From the NCBI RefSeq assembly GCF_000067165.1, contig NC_010162.1:3988501-4052500 (forward strand): a DNA stretch of 64,000 nucleotides. Direction: 5' to 3'. Position 1 is the stretch's first letter. The number at the start of each line of letters is the position of its first letter. Below are positions 52,459-61,554 of this stretch, one piece after another. Under the pieces are notes generated by a model, which ran no database searches, was not told the origin of the DNA, and was given only the letters and a program-made list of their open reading frames with translations. The DNA comes from Sorangium cellulosum So ce56 (GTDB taxonomy: Bacteria > Myxococcota_A > Polyangia > Polyangiales > Polyangiaceae). The position numbers were made by a program, and so were the translations under genes.

Positions 52459-53558
52459 GCGCGCGCGCCGACGCGGACGCGGCGGCCGCGGCCGATCTCG
52501 CGGACACGTTGCTCTGGCTCTGCTCCGTCCCGTCGCCCACGGGCGAAGAGCAGGAGCTGTGCTGCGCGGTGGCGGAGCGGCTCGGTCGGGCTCGGCTCGC
52601 CGCGCCGGTGCGCCGCCACGGCGACTCGCTCGTCGTGCAGGTGACGCAGGGCACGGGCGGCCCGAAGATCGCGCTGGCCGGGCACCTCGACGTGGTGCGC
52701 ACCTCGCACGACGGGCCGCCGCGGATCGAGGGGGATCGCCTCTACGGCCCCGGCGCGAGCGACATGAAGTCGGGGCTCGCGCTGATGCTCGACCTCGTCG
52801 AGGGCGAGCGCGAGGCGATCGCGGGCGTCGATCTGACGCTCGTGTTCTACGCGCGGGAGGAGGGCCCGTACCTGGAGAACGAGCTCGCGCTGGTCATCGA
52901 GCGCGAGCCGGACCTCCGCGCGCTCGATCTCGCGGTCTGCCTCGAGCCGAGCGACAACCGGCTGAGCCTCGGCGCGAGCGGGTCGCTCCACGCGGGGCTG
53001 ACGTTCCGCGGGCGGACGGCGCACAGCGCGCGGCCGTGGCAAGGGGAGAACGCCATCTACAAGGCGGGCCCGCTCCTGTGCGAGCTCGCCGCGCTCGCGC
53101 CGCGCGAGGTCGAGATCGACGGCTTCGTCTACCGCGCCGTGACGACGGCGACGATGGCGCAGGGCGGGCGCGGGCGGAACGTCGTTCCGGACGAGTTCAC
53201 GATGAACCTGAACCACCGCTTCCCGCCTGGGACGTCGATCCAGGAGGCGCAGCGGACCATCGAGGCGCTCGTGGACGGCCGCGCCGAGATCGCCTGGCGC
53301 GACCTCAGCCCTTCGGCGCCGCCGCACGCGTCGCACCCGCTCGTCGTCGCGCTGCGCGAGGCGGGCGTCGCCGCGGTCGAGCCGAAGCAGGCGTGGACCG
53401 ACGTGGCCCGCTTCGCGGAGCTCGGGGTGCCCGCGGTCAACTTCGGTCCCGGCGAGAACGCCCAGGCGCACCAGCGCAACGAGTGGTCGTCGCTTCGAAA
53501 GCTGTCCGAGGGTCGCACGATCCTCCGCCGCTGGCTCTCGGCGCTCGGACCGGCCTGA
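52455..53558 (+). CDS. dapE: Succinyl-diaminopimelate desuccinylase DapE
   Basis: 367 residues. The GTG start overlaps the dapD stop (GTGA). An M20 di-zinc amidohydrolase: the GHLDVV ligand motif, 'GPGASDMKSGLALML' with the bridging Asp, the catalytic pair REEGPYLEN, and 'AHSARPWQGENAI' in the dimerisation lid. The final metal ligand is in 'FGPGENAQAHQRNE'. It acts two steps after DapD in the same pathway, freeing L,L-diaminopimelate. The length is normal for actinobacterial/myxobacterial-type DapE. Confidence 0.95.
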   Translation: MSARADADAAAAADLADTLLWLCSVPSPTGEEQELCCAVAERLGRARLAAPVRRHGDSLVVQVTQGTGGPKIALAGHLDVVRTSHDGPPRIEGDRLYGPGASDMKSGLALMLDLVEGEREAIAGVDLTLVFYAREEGPYLENELALVIEREPDLRALDLAVCLEPSDNRLSLGASGSLHAGLTFRGRTAHSARPWQGENAIYKAGPLLCELAALAPREVEIDGFVYRAVTTATMAQGGRGRNVVPDEFTMNLNHRFPPGTSIQEAQRTIEALVDGRAEIAWRDLSPSAPPHASHPLVVALREAGVAAVEPKQAWTDVARFAELGVPAVNFGPGENAQAHQRNEWSSLRKLSEGRTILRRWLSALGPA

Positions 53559-53559
53559 C

Positions 53560-53650
53560 GCCGCGCGCACCCGCTGCGCGCGCTTCGTGTCAGGGGGGAG
53601 CCCACCTGATCACGCGCGGCGTTCGGGGCGCGCCCCGGTGATCCTCGTAT
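53560..53650. terminator. Convergent terminator region after dapE
   Basis: Several GC-rich inverted repeats lie between convergent genes: ACGCCGCGCG near 53560 against CGCGCGGCGT near 53612, and GGGGCGCGCCCC further on. This fits bidirectional termination. No U-tract is visible. Confidence 0.35.
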
Positions 53651-53654
53651 CCCT

Positions 53655-54647
53655 TCAGGTGGCCGTGCGCACCGAGAGCCCGGCGGCGGGGATGGTGAAG
53701 AAGAACGTGCTGCCCTGGCCGGGCGAGCTCTCGACCCAGATCGTACCGCCGTGGGCCTCCACGATGCCCTTGGTGACGAACGCGGCGAGCCCCATCCCTT
53801 GTCCCATGGGCCTTCGGGGGGGCGCGTGGCGGGCGAAGAGCAGCAGTTGTTGCTCGGGGGAGATGCCAGGTCCCGTATCGGAGATCGAGAATCGCGCGTC
53901 GGTGCCCGACGGCTCGGCGCGCACCGTGATGCGTCCGCCCTTCGGCGTGAAGCGCATGGCGTTGCCGAGCAGGGTGGCGATGACCTGGACGATGCGCTCC
54001 CGATCGCACGCGATGGGCGGCAGCTCGTGCGGCAGCTCCTTCGCGATCTCGAGCGGCTTCAGCGCGACCGTGGGCGCCACGAGCTCGATCGCCTTGTCGA
54101 GGATCGGTTCGACCTCGTGCGCGCCTTTGCCGACCTTCAGCGAGCCGTTCTCGATGCTCATGGCGTCGACCAGATCCTGCGCGAGCTGGTTGATCTCGTC
54201 CGCCGCGCGGGTGATCGCCTCGAGCTGCCGCTTGCCCGGGCCCTCCTGAGGGACGGATCGCATCAGCATGCGGGCGCTCACGACGATCACGCTCAGCGAG
54301 TTCCTGAGGTCGTGAGAGATGGTGGAGACGGTCTCGCGCAGGATGCGCTCCGCCGCCTCCGCGCGGCGCTCGAGGAGCTGGCGCTGCTCCTCGATCATCC
54401 GCTCGCGCTTCGCCGCGTCGCCCCGCGGGGCGAGCCGCTCCGCGTCCGCCTTCGATCGCCTGGGCGCCCTGGCGCGCAGGGTCGCCGGTCCCGCGGATCG
54501 AGGCCCGCTCGCCGCGGCGGACGTCGAGCCCCGCTTCGGAGCGCGCAGGGGCGCCGCCGTGGTGCGCCCGCGGAGCGTGCGGCCGTGCGCTGCGTCCGCG
54601 CCGTCCGTCGCGTTCTTCCCGGCTTTTTTTCTCGTCACCCCCGCCAT
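53655..54647 (-). CDS. Soluble sensor histidine kinase
   Basis: 330 residues from an ATG. The first 80 residues are basic and low-complexity (MAGVTRKKAGKN, many Arg/Ala/Ser) with no sensory fold or membrane helix. A coiled coil leads to the H-box TISHDLRNSLSV (His112), N-box TLLGNAMRFTPKGG, and G-boxes DTGPGISPEQ and GQGMGLAAFVTKGI. It is complete for catalysis. Without a recognisable sensor it probably takes its signal from a partner protein. It is followed on the same strand by two single-domain response regulators further upstream, so it may phosphorylate one of them. A five-copy 11-bp repeat array lies in its upstream region. Confidence 0.9.
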   Translation of the reverse strand: MAGVTRKKAGKNATDGADAAHGRTLRGRTTAAPLRAPKRGSTSAAASGPRSAGPATLRARAPRRSKADAERLAPRGDAAKRERMIEEQRQLLERRAEAAERILRETVSTISHDLRNSLSVIVVSARMLMRSVPQEGPGKRQLEAITRAADEINQLAQDLVDAMSIENGSLKVGKGAHEVEPILDKAIELVAPTVALKPLEIAKELPHELPPIACDRERIVQVIATLLGNAMRFTPKGGRITVRAEPSGTDARFSISDTGPGISPEQQLLLFARHAPPRRPMGQGMGLAAFVTKGIVEAHGGTIWVESSPGQGSTFFFTIPAAGLSVRTAT

Positions 54648-54759
54648 TCTTCTCCCCTCGTGCCTCTCAAGCCCTCAGTTAGCCAGAAAGACCGCACCGA
54701 GAATAGTCAGGTGGTGCCGCAGTCAAGTCCTGGCAGCGCGGGAGCGCAGGTGCGCGATT

Positions 54760-54814
54760 CGCAGTCTCGCCGCAGTCTCGCCGCAGTCTCGCCGCAGTCT
54801 CACCGCGGTCTCGC
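54760..54814. repeat. 11-bp tandem repeat array, five units
   Basis: Five consecutive units of cgcagtctcgc begin at 54760, 54771, 54782, 54793 and 54804, with single-base changes in the last two. The 11-base period is close to one helical turn. The array lies upstream of the histidine kinase start at 54647 and just after the end of the response-regulator gene at 54900. Confidence 0.88.
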
Positions 54815-54899
54815 GGAGGGCACGCCCCTCGCGGATCTCGCGAGCTCGTGCGCGCTGTGTAGGTTTCGCCGGTTCTTTGGAGGGGAGATTCGCGGCGCG

Positions 54900-55346
54900 T
54901 CAGGGAGCGCTTTCCGGCTGCGATGACGCGCTGCCGCGCGACAGGAGGCGGCGAATCTCGAGCACGAGCGTGTCCGGCAGGCACGGCTTCGTCAGGAAGG
55001 CGTCGCACCCCGCGTCCTTCGCCTCGCGCGAGTGCCCCGCGAGCGTGTGACCCGTGAGGGCGACGATGGGGATCCTCATGGTGCGAGGATCGCTCTTGAG
55101 GTGGCGCGTCGCCTCCCAGCCGTCGATCTCGGGGAGCGAGAGGTCCATCAGGATGAGGTCCGGGATCAGCTCGAACGCGCGGTCGAGCGCCTCGCGCCCC
55201 GTCGCCGCCTCGGCCACGCGGAACCCGGAGAAAGACAGGTACTCCGCGAACATCTCCCGGTTGTCCTGGAAGTCGTCCACAACCAGGACGAGCGGCGAGA
55301 CCGCGTTGTCATCAGACTTCACTTCCATCCCAGTGAACCTTTCCAT
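54900..55346 (-). CDS. Single-domain response regulator (CheY-like)
   Basis: 148 residues from the ATG at 55346; MEVKSDDN at 55328 is an alternative start. It has a receiver domain only: acidic pair in LVVDDFQDNREM, phospho-acceptor Asp68 in LILMDLSLPEIDGWEA, Thr in VALTGH and Lys120 in FLTKP. No output domain, so it is a phospho-relay or protein-interaction switch of the DivK/CheY kind. It lies 252 bases upstream of the histidine kinase on the same strand, which is its likely partner. Confidence 0.92.
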   Translation of the reverse strand: MERFTGMEVKSDDNAVSPLVLVVDDFQDNREMFAEYLSFSGFRVAEAATGREALDRAFELIPDLILMDLSLPEIDGWEATRHLKSDPRTMRIPIVALTGHTLAGHSREAKDAGCDAFLTKPCLPDTLVLEIRRLLSRGSASSQPESAP

Positions 55347-55556
55347 TCCTCGGCGCACCGCGCCGCCCGATCGATCGTAAGGGGCTCCGGCATCGCTCGG
55401 CCGGCCTCTCACGCAGGGTCATGTAGGGGGGCGATCCGCTCGGGTCACGTCATGTTTGTATACCTGATTGCGGGCACTATGCCGGGCATTTCCCCTCCCG
55501 CGCAGGGGTTATCCTGCATTTGCCCTGAAGGGGTCTCAGGCTGCTCCTGATGTGGC

Positions 55557-56021
55557 CTAGGTAGGTCCGTAGGGGCGGCGGACGCCGACGATCTCGTGGA
55601 GCAAACGAGCGGCGCTGTCCCAGTCGACCGGCTTCACGAGGACACCGTCGAACGCCGAGGCGTTGAGGGCGGCGCGGGCCTCGAGATCGCGCCGGCCAGT
55701 GCACGCGAAGATGGCGACGTGCTGGGTCGCCGGATCGGCGCGGAGCGCCTCGGCGACGACGAAGCCGTCGATGCCGGGCATCCTCAGGTCACACAGGATC
55801 ACATCCGGCACGTCCTGCGTCGCGAGGAACACGCCGCGCAACCCGCCGGCTGCCCGCTCTACCAGGAAGCCGTGCGCAGCGAGCGCCGCCTCCGCCATGA
55901 CGAGGAAATCGGGATCATCATCGACGATGAGGACCCGGCGCCGCCGCTCGATCACCAGGGTATCCTCGTCTCCCTGCTCGTCGTGATGCTCGGTGAACTC
56001 TCTGCGCTCTGCCTCGGACAT
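55557..56021 (-). CDS. Single-domain response regulator
   Basis: 154 residues from the ATG at 56021 (MSEAERREF); earlier in-frame starts give sequence unlike the family. Receiver domain with acidic triad VDDDPDFL, phospho-acceptor Asp78 (VILCDLRMPGIDG), Thr in FACTGR and Lys in VLVKPVDW. It has no output domain. A charged 28-residue N-terminal tail precedes it. It is divergent from the kinase-like gene at 56377, which could be its partner. Confidence 0.88.
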   Translation of the reverse strand: MSEAERREFTEHHDEQGDEDTLVIERRRRVLIVDDDPDFLVMAEAALAAHGFLVERAAGGLRGVFLATQDVPDVILCDLRMPGIDGFVVAEALRADPATQHVAIFACTGRRDLEARAALNASAFDGVLVKPVDWDSAARLLHEIVGVRRPYGPT

Positions 56022-56376
56022 GCGCCCCCGCTCGCGGCTCGGCTGACAGCGCTCCCCAGGTGCTCGGGCTTCGATGCGCTGATGCGCGGAAGCATGACCA
56101 TGGACCCATGGAAGGAGAGCAATGAGGAGCAACGGCCTCCCGCCGGCGTTTCTGGAAAGGCCCCCCCGCGCTGTTGGAGGCGGAACCTGAACCCCAGGTA
56201 CACCTTGTGCCCAGGTCGCTTATCCGCAACCATCAACTGTCCAGCGCAGATGGGGGATCTCTGCGCGGTTCACCCCCAGCCTCCGGCGACCGCTGTTTCG
56301 GGGCAGCCCCGACGACAGTTGGCTTGCTCGTCTGATGCTCGCGGTCCGCGCTGCTGCATATTCGGAGCAGGCGTTT
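56022..56376. other. Divergent intergenic region between regulator and kinase-like gene
   Basis: 355 bases between the response regulator (minus) and the histidine-kinase-like gene (plus). I found no gene, repeat or clear promoter; a run of seven to eight C near 56165 is the only feature of note. A GGAG ribosome-binding site precedes the ATG at 56377. Confidence 0.4.
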
Positions 56377-57198
56377 ATGTGGATGGATGACGAGTTCTTC
56401 GCGCGTGTGGGCCACGATCTTCGGGGCGAGCTGGCGACCATGCTGGCGGGGGTCCACTATCTCCTGCGTTACCAGAAGGACCTCGGGGCGGCGCCGCGGG
56501 ATATGCTGGAGCGCGTGCGCGGCGCGGGCGAGCGGCTGAAGCGGCTGCTCGACGAGTTCGACAACTCCATCTGGCTCCGCGCGGACCCGAGCCGTCCCAT
56601 GGCGATCGCCTCGTGCGATGCAGGCGAGCTCGCCCACCGCGCGGCGGGGCATCTCGAGGAAGCGGCCACCGCGCGTGGCGTGCGCATCTCCTTCGATGCC
56701 GAGCCCGACGGCGGCGCGCCCGTGGAGGGGGATCCGGAGCTGCTCCGGGTGGCGATCGAGTACGTGCTCGGCTTCGCCATCCTGCGCTCGCGCGATCGCC
56801 CCGTGCAGATGCGCGTCTCCATCGCTGGCGGTGAGGCGGTGGTGACCGTCATCGACGAGGCCGGCCCCGTCGCGCCCGAGCCGCTCGCCCGGCTGCTCGA
56901 CCCGTTCGGCGAGCGGGCGGCGATCCCCGCCGACCCTGTCGCGCCGCGCCGTCGAGAGCGGCTGGGCCTCGGGCTCGCGATCGCGCGTGGCATCCTCGGT
57001 GCGCACGGGGGCGGGCTGACCGTGGAGCCGTCGTCCGGGCGCGCGGGCGGCGGCTCGACGGAGCCGGCCTCGGGGCTCTCCGCGACGGGGCTGCGTTTCA
57101 CGTGCTCTCTCGGCGGCGTTCGGCGGGGCTCTCCCCCCGGGTCGCCCGAAACGACGGGGCGCGGCCGTGCGGCGAGCGCGAGCGGCGATGACGGATGA
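56377..57198 (+). CDS. Histidine-kinase-like protein with degenerate ATP-binding domain
   Basis: 273 residues from the ATG at 56377, chosen for its GGAG site; the ATG at 56335 would add 14. The H-box is at the very N-terminus: FFARVGHDLRGEL (His13), with no sensor domain. The ATPase half is worn: the N-box reads EYVLGFAILRSRD without the usual Asn, G1 is DEAGPVAPE in place of DxGxG, while G2 GLGLAIARGILGAHGG survives. It may be a phospho-transfer or scaffold protein rather than an active kinase. The C-terminus is a Gly/Arg/Ser-rich tail. It is divergent from a single-domain regulator and 120 bases before the large GspE-N/HEAT protein. Confidence 0.8.
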   Translation: MWMDDEFFARVGHDLRGELATMLAGVHYLLRYQKDLGAAPRDMLERVRGAGERLKRLLDEFDNSIWLRADPSRPMAIASCDAGELAHRAAGHLEEAATARGVRISFDAEPDGGAPVEGDPELLRVAIEYVLGFAILRSRDRPVQMRVSIAGGEAVVTVIDEAGPVAPEPLARLLDPFGERAAIPADPVAPRRRERLGLGLAIARGILGAHGGGLTVEPSSGRAGGGSTEPASGLSATGLRFTCSLGGVRRGSPPGSPETTGRGRAASASGDDG

Positions 57199-57318
57199 GA
57201 TCTCGCCCTGGGCTCGCAACGCGCGGATCGTGTCCGATGAAGACTTCGTCTAGGATGGACGGGGTCGCACGTCGCGAGCGTGCTCCAACTTCCACTGCCC
57301 ACCGATGAATGCGCCTCG

Positions 57319-60300
57319 ATGCCGACGCTGAGCTCTCTCCTCGTGCAGCATGGGGTTACCTCGATGCGGGTGGTCGAGGAGGCGATCGCCCGCCAAGTGC
57401 TCCACGGCGGCGATCTCGCCACGAATGTGCTGGAGCTGGGCGCGGTGCGCGAGCGAGAGCTCACGGCGCTGCTCGCGGAGAGCCTCGGGCTCCCGCCCGC
57501 CGTGGGCCGGCTGCGACCCGCGTCGCCCGAGGTGCTCAGGACGATCCCCGTCGATCTTGCGGTCCAGCACCGCGTGTTCCCCCTCGACGTACGTGCGGGC
57601 CTCGACGTGGCAGCGACGGGAGCCCTGCAGCGCGAGGCGACGCTCGTCATCGCCACGGCAGAGCCCCTCGCGTTGCCCGTGGCGGAGGAGCTGAGCTTCG
57701 CGCTGGGGGTCAGCCTGCGGCAGCTCGCCGCGCCGCTGGTGCGCATCCGCCAGGCGCTCGCCGAGCACTACGGCGTGGCCCTGGAGCGGCGGTTGTCGCG
57801 GCTGGTGAAGCAGCTCGACGCGCGCGCCGAGCCGAGCCCGAACGAGTCGAGCGAGTCGAACCTCGCGAACGAGCCTGGCCCTCCGGTCGCCGCTGCGGTC
57901 CCGCCGGCGCCGCCGCCCGCCTCACCTGCGGGCATCGACGCGGCTCCACGCGCGGCCGTCGACGCCAGCGCGTCCGCGCAGATCGACACGGGTTCACCTG
58001 CCGAGGTCGTCGCGGATCCATCAGCTGAGCTCGCTGGCGCCTCGCCCCCTGGCGCCGATGCGGATTCACCGGCAGACGTCCGCCCCACGTCGCCTCCAGG
58101 AGTCGAGGCGGCTTCGCTGGCCAGCGTCGATGAGCCCGAGGATGCCGCTGAGACCCGGCAAAAGCGACCCAGCATCGAGGATGCTCCGACGGTCGAATCG
58201 CTGACCTCGATCTACGACGAGGACACGGTCGTCGCGGACGTGGCGCTCAACGAGGCGGTGCCCACGCCGAGGAAGCCGCCGCTCCACGAGATGGATGACG
58301 AGCCGACGGTCGTCGCTGCGTATCCGCTCGATCTCTCCTTGCTCCGCTATCCCGAGGCGCACATGCCTCGGGTCGAGGCGGTCGCTTCACCGCGCGCCAC
58401 GCCAGGTCCTGGTGAGGCGGCCGCGCATACCGTCCAGGCGGCCGCGCTGCAGGCAGAGCCGGCGATCGAGCCGGCAGTGCCGACGCCGCGCTCCGCGCAG
58501 CTCGCGCCGCACCTTTCGCCGCTGGCGCCATCGGAGGCCGTGCGCACGTCGCCGCCCGTAGAGGCCCCGGGGCCGCCCGTCGAAATCCCGGAGCCGGCGC
58601 CGAAAGCAGCGGCTTCGCCGGCGTCGGCGCTGTCCGGCGTGCGTTCGCCAGCGCCAGGCACTCAGCTCCTGACGGGCTGGCTGAAGCGGGCCTCTGCTGC
58701 ACACCGGCCTCAGCAGGAGCCGCTGCCGCGAGCCGCCGCGGCGCTCCAGCAGCAGCCCCACGGATCCGCATCCACGGCGTCGACAACGGCGGCATTGGTA
58801 CCCGCCGTATCGACACTTGAGGCGCCGGCACCCGTGCCGTCAGCACCTGCGGCGCCGGCACCCGCGGCGCCGGCGCCTGCGGCAGCTCCGGCGGAGCGAC
58901 GCGAGCTCTCCTCGAGCGCGCCGGCGGCGAAGGTCTCCATGCGCGAGGCGGGACGGTCTGCGTCCGCTGCGCAGCGGCGGAAGGGCCCCTTCACGCTGGC
59001 CATGGCCGAGCAGGCGCTCGCCGCCGTCGGATCGAGCGAAGAGGTGCTCGGGGTCCTCTTCGACTTCGCTCAACAGTACTTCGAGTACACGGTCCTGTTC
59101 ACGGTGCACGGCGAGCGCGCCGAGGGCCGCAACGCTTCAGGTCCAGGCGCCGATCGCGAGCGCGTCACGAAGATCGCCGTGCCCTTCGAACGTCCGAGCG
59201 CCCTCGCCAGGGCGCGCGCGCTCCGCGCGCCGGTCGTCACGACCGTCGCCGGCAGCGCGCCTGACGCCGAGCTCCAGCGCGAGCTCGGCAGGAAGGTCCA
59301 TGCGGCCGCCGTGGCGGTCGTCCCGATCGTCGTGCGCGGCCGCGTCGTCGCGCTCGTCTACGGCGACGACGGCGCCACCTCGGTCGAGCTCTCGAGCATC
59401 GGAGACCTCATCGCGCTCGCCGGCATCGCGGCGACGGTGCTGGAGCGGCTCATCCTGCGGAAGAAGCAGAACCGCAGCGGCGGAGCCCAGCCAGGCGACG
59501 GCCCGGTGCCCCACGAGGCCGCCTCGCCTCAGCAGAAGGCGCCCGCGCCGCAGCCTCCCGCGCCCGCGCCGCAGCCTCCCGCGCCCGTGCCGCAGCCTCC
59601 CGCGCCCGTGCCTCCGGAGGACGCCGCCGCGCGTTCGGAGGACGCCGCTGCGCCGATGGACGAGCCGGCGACGGAGGGACCGCTCTCCCTGCGCACCCGC
59701 GCCGCGCTCATGGAGCTGAGCAGCATGGTCCGCGCGGACGCGCACGGCTCGCACGTCGCCGCCGCGGGCGCGCAGCTGCCTGCGGCGGATGCAGACCGCG
59801 ACGCGGGAGAGCCCCCGTCCGCCGACCCCTCCGACGTCGCGCCGCAAGCCGTGCGGCCGCAGGGCGGCTGGACCACGGAGGACGGCGCTTCTGGGATCGA
59901 CGCCGTCGCGCGGGCCTTCGGCCTTCGCGGCACCGGCGTGGAGACCGAGCCCGTGCGGCCGAACGAAGGTGTCGCGCACGCGATGGCCTTCAGCTCGACG
60001 ATCCCGCCGGCCCCGACGCCGCACGCGCAGCGCATGGGCTCCGAGCCGCAGTTCCGGTCGGGCCTCGAGGTGGACGCGGACGTCGTGTCCGGCACGGCCG
60101 TCACGGCGCCGATGATGCCGGCGATCACGCCGCCGATGATGCCGGCGGTCACAGCGCCGATGATGCCGGCGATCACGCCGCTGCCTGCGCCGCGCGCCGC
60201 GGCGTCGTCGGCGCCGGCGATCATCGACGAGATCCCCGACCTCGAGATCCCCGCGGCGCCGGTCCCCTCGGCGTCGGAGGACCTCGATCTCGGCGAGCCG

Positions 60301-61428
60301 GAAGAGGCGCGGACGAAGCGGTACTCACGGCCTCCGTGGATGCTCGACAGCTCGATCATGCCGGGCGCAGAAGAGCACCGCGAGCTCGGGCCGGCGCCGG
60401 CCGCCGGGCGGCCCTCGTGGCGCCGCCGTACGCCTGTTGCCGTCGAGACCGCCACGGCGTACGCGAGGCCCCCGTCCGAGCGGCGCGCCGCGGTCTCGCC
60501 GTCGCCGGCCGGCGACTTGCGCGCGGAATACACCTCGCTCCTTCAACACGTCCTCGCGGGCGGCGAGGCCGGCGCGAGGGCGTTCGCCGAGCTCGTGCGC
60601 AACGGCGACACGGCGATCTCGGTCGTCGCCGCGCGGTTTCCGGGTCCGCTCCGGGTCGATCGTCAGCGCTTCCGTGAGCAGCTCGCCGGCCCGGAGGGCG
60701 CCGCGATCGTCGCCTCCGCGCCCCCCGCCTCCCAGTGCGGGCCGCTGCTCGAGCTCATCGTCGCGATCCGGCGCCCGGCGCTGCCCTTCATGACCGTGCG
60801 GAGCGCCTCGCCCGATCCCGAGGTGCGCCTGTGGGCCGCGCACGTGCTCGGCGAGCTGCCGTACCCGGAGGCCGCCAACGCGCTGCTCCCGCGGCTCTTC
60901 GACGACAGCATCGCCGTGCGGCGGATCGCGATCCAGTCGGCCGCCTCGCTGATCGCGGCGCCGCCTGCGGGCGGCCCGATCCTGCAGGGGCTCGACCACA
61001 TCGCGCGCGACCGCGAGGAGGCGTCCGCGCGGCGGCTCGCGGCCATCGAGACGATGACCGAGATCCGCTCGGGAGCCAGCGTGCCGGCGCTCATCAGCGC
61101 GCTCACCGATCCTCACGAGGCGATCGTCGAGGCGGCGGCGCGGGCGCTGGTCGTCATCACGCGGGACGATCTCGGCCGAGACGCGCGCAGGTGGCTGTCG
61201 TGGTGGTCGAGGAACGGCGAGCGCCATCGCATCGAGTGGATCATCGACGCGCTCACGCACGAGAAGCCTGCCATCCGCCGCGCGGCGATCGACGAGCTGA
61301 AGGGCGTCACCAAGGAGTACTTCGGGTACTACGAGGACCTGCCGCGGCAGGAGCGGGAGGCCGCCCAGGAGCGCTACCGCGCGTGGTGGATCTCCGAGGG
61401 GCGCTCGCGGTTCCGCACCACCGGCTGA
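57319..61428 (+). CDS. GspE N-terminal domain-GAF-like-HEAT mosaic protein
   Basis: 1369 residues from the ATG at 57319; a start at 57280 is possible. Residues 1-155 match the GspE/MshE N-terminal domain ('RELTALLAESLGLPPAVGRL', 'IRQALAEHYGVALERRL'), which in other proteins binds c-di-GMP. A Pro/Ala-rich disordered segment of roughly 380 residues follows, then a GAF-like domain near 560-715 ('VLGVLFDFAQQYFEYTVLFT'). Another disordered region includes PQPPAPA and TAPMMPAI repeats. The C-terminal 330 residues are HEAT repeats ('DPEVRLWAAHVLGELPYPEA'). There is no ATPase domain. It is probably a cytoplasmic scaffold that may link c-di-GMP to motility or secretion machinery (inference). Confidence 0.88.
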   Translation: MPTLSSLLVQHGVTSMRVVEEAIARQVLHGGDLATNVLELGAVRERELTALLAESLGLPPAVGRLRPASPEVLRTIPVDLAVQHRVFPLDVRAGLDVAATGALQREATLVIATAEPLALPVAEELSFALGVSLRQLAAPLVRIRQALAEHYGVALERRLSRLVKQLDARAEPSPNESSESNLANEPGPPVAAAVPPAPPPASPAGIDAAPRAAVDASASAQIDTGSPAEVVADPSAELAGASPPGADADSPADVRPTSPPGVEAASLASVDEPEDAAETRQKRPSIEDAPTVESLTSIYDEDTVVADVALNEAVPTPRKPPLHEMDDEPTVVAAYPLDLSLLRYPEAHMPRVEAVASPRATPGPGEAAAHTVQAAALQAEPAIEPAVPTPRSAQLAPHLSPLAPSEAVRTSPPVEAPGPPVEIPEPAPKAAASPASALSGVRSPAPGTQLLTGWLKRASAAHRPQQEPLPRAAAALQQQPHGSASTASTTAALVPAVSTLEAPAPVPSAPAAPAPAAPAPAAAPAERRELSSSAPAAKVSMREAGRSASAAQRRKGPFTLAMAEQALAAVGSSEEVLGVLFDFAQQYFEYTVLFTVHGERAEGRNASGPGADRERVTKIAVPFERPSALARARALRAPVVTTVAGSAPDAELQRELGRKVHAAAVAVVPIVVRGRVVALVYGDDGATSVELSSIGDLIALAGIAATVLERLILRKKQNRSGGAQPGDGPVPHEAASPQQKAPAPQPPAPAPQPPAPVPQPPAPVPPEDAAARSEDAAAPMDEPATEGPLSLRTRAALMELSSMVRADAHGSHVAAAGAQLPAADADRDAGEPPSADPSDVAPQAVRPQGGWTTEDGASGIDAVARAFGLRGTGVETEPVRPNEGVAHAMAFSSTIPPAPTPHAQRMGSEPQFRSGLEVDADVVSGTAVTAPMMPAITPPMMPAVTAPMMPAITPLPAPRAAASSAPAIIDEIPDLEIPAAPVPSASEDLDLGEPEEARTKRYSRPPWMLDSSIMPGAEEHRELGPAPAAGRPSWRRRTPVAVETATAYARPPSERRAAVSPSPAGDLRAEYTSLLQHVLAGGEAGARAFAELVRNGDTAISVVAARFPGPLRVDRQRFREQLAGPEGAAIVASAPPASQCGPLLELIVAIRRPALPFMTVRSASPDPEVRLWAAHVLGELPYPEAANALLPRLFDDSIAVRRIAIQSAASLIAAPPAGGPILQGLDHIARDREEASARRLAAIETMTEIRSGASVPALISALTDPHEAIVEAAARALVVITRDDLGRDARRWLSWWSRNGERHRIEWIIDALTHEKPAIRRAAIDELKGVTKEYFGYYEDLPRQEREAAQERYRAWWISEGRSRFRTTG

Positions 61429-61462
61429 CGCCGCCACCATGGCGCGGGCGGCGGCGGGGAGG

Positions 61463-61495
61463 CGGGCGGCTCAGCTGCTCAGCGGGAGCCGCCCG
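61463..61495. terminator. Hairpin between convergent genes
   Basis: CGGGCGGCT at 61463-61471 pairs with AGCCGCCCG at 61487-61495 around a 15-base loop. It lies 35 bases after the stop of the HEAT protein and before the end of the convergent DsbA-like gene. A candidate terminator; no U-tract is seen. Confidence 0.45.
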
Positions 61496-61554
61496 TCGGG
61501 TGGGCTTCAGGGAGGGTCAGGGAAAGGGGAGAGAGCGAACCGCGCGGCGGCGGT

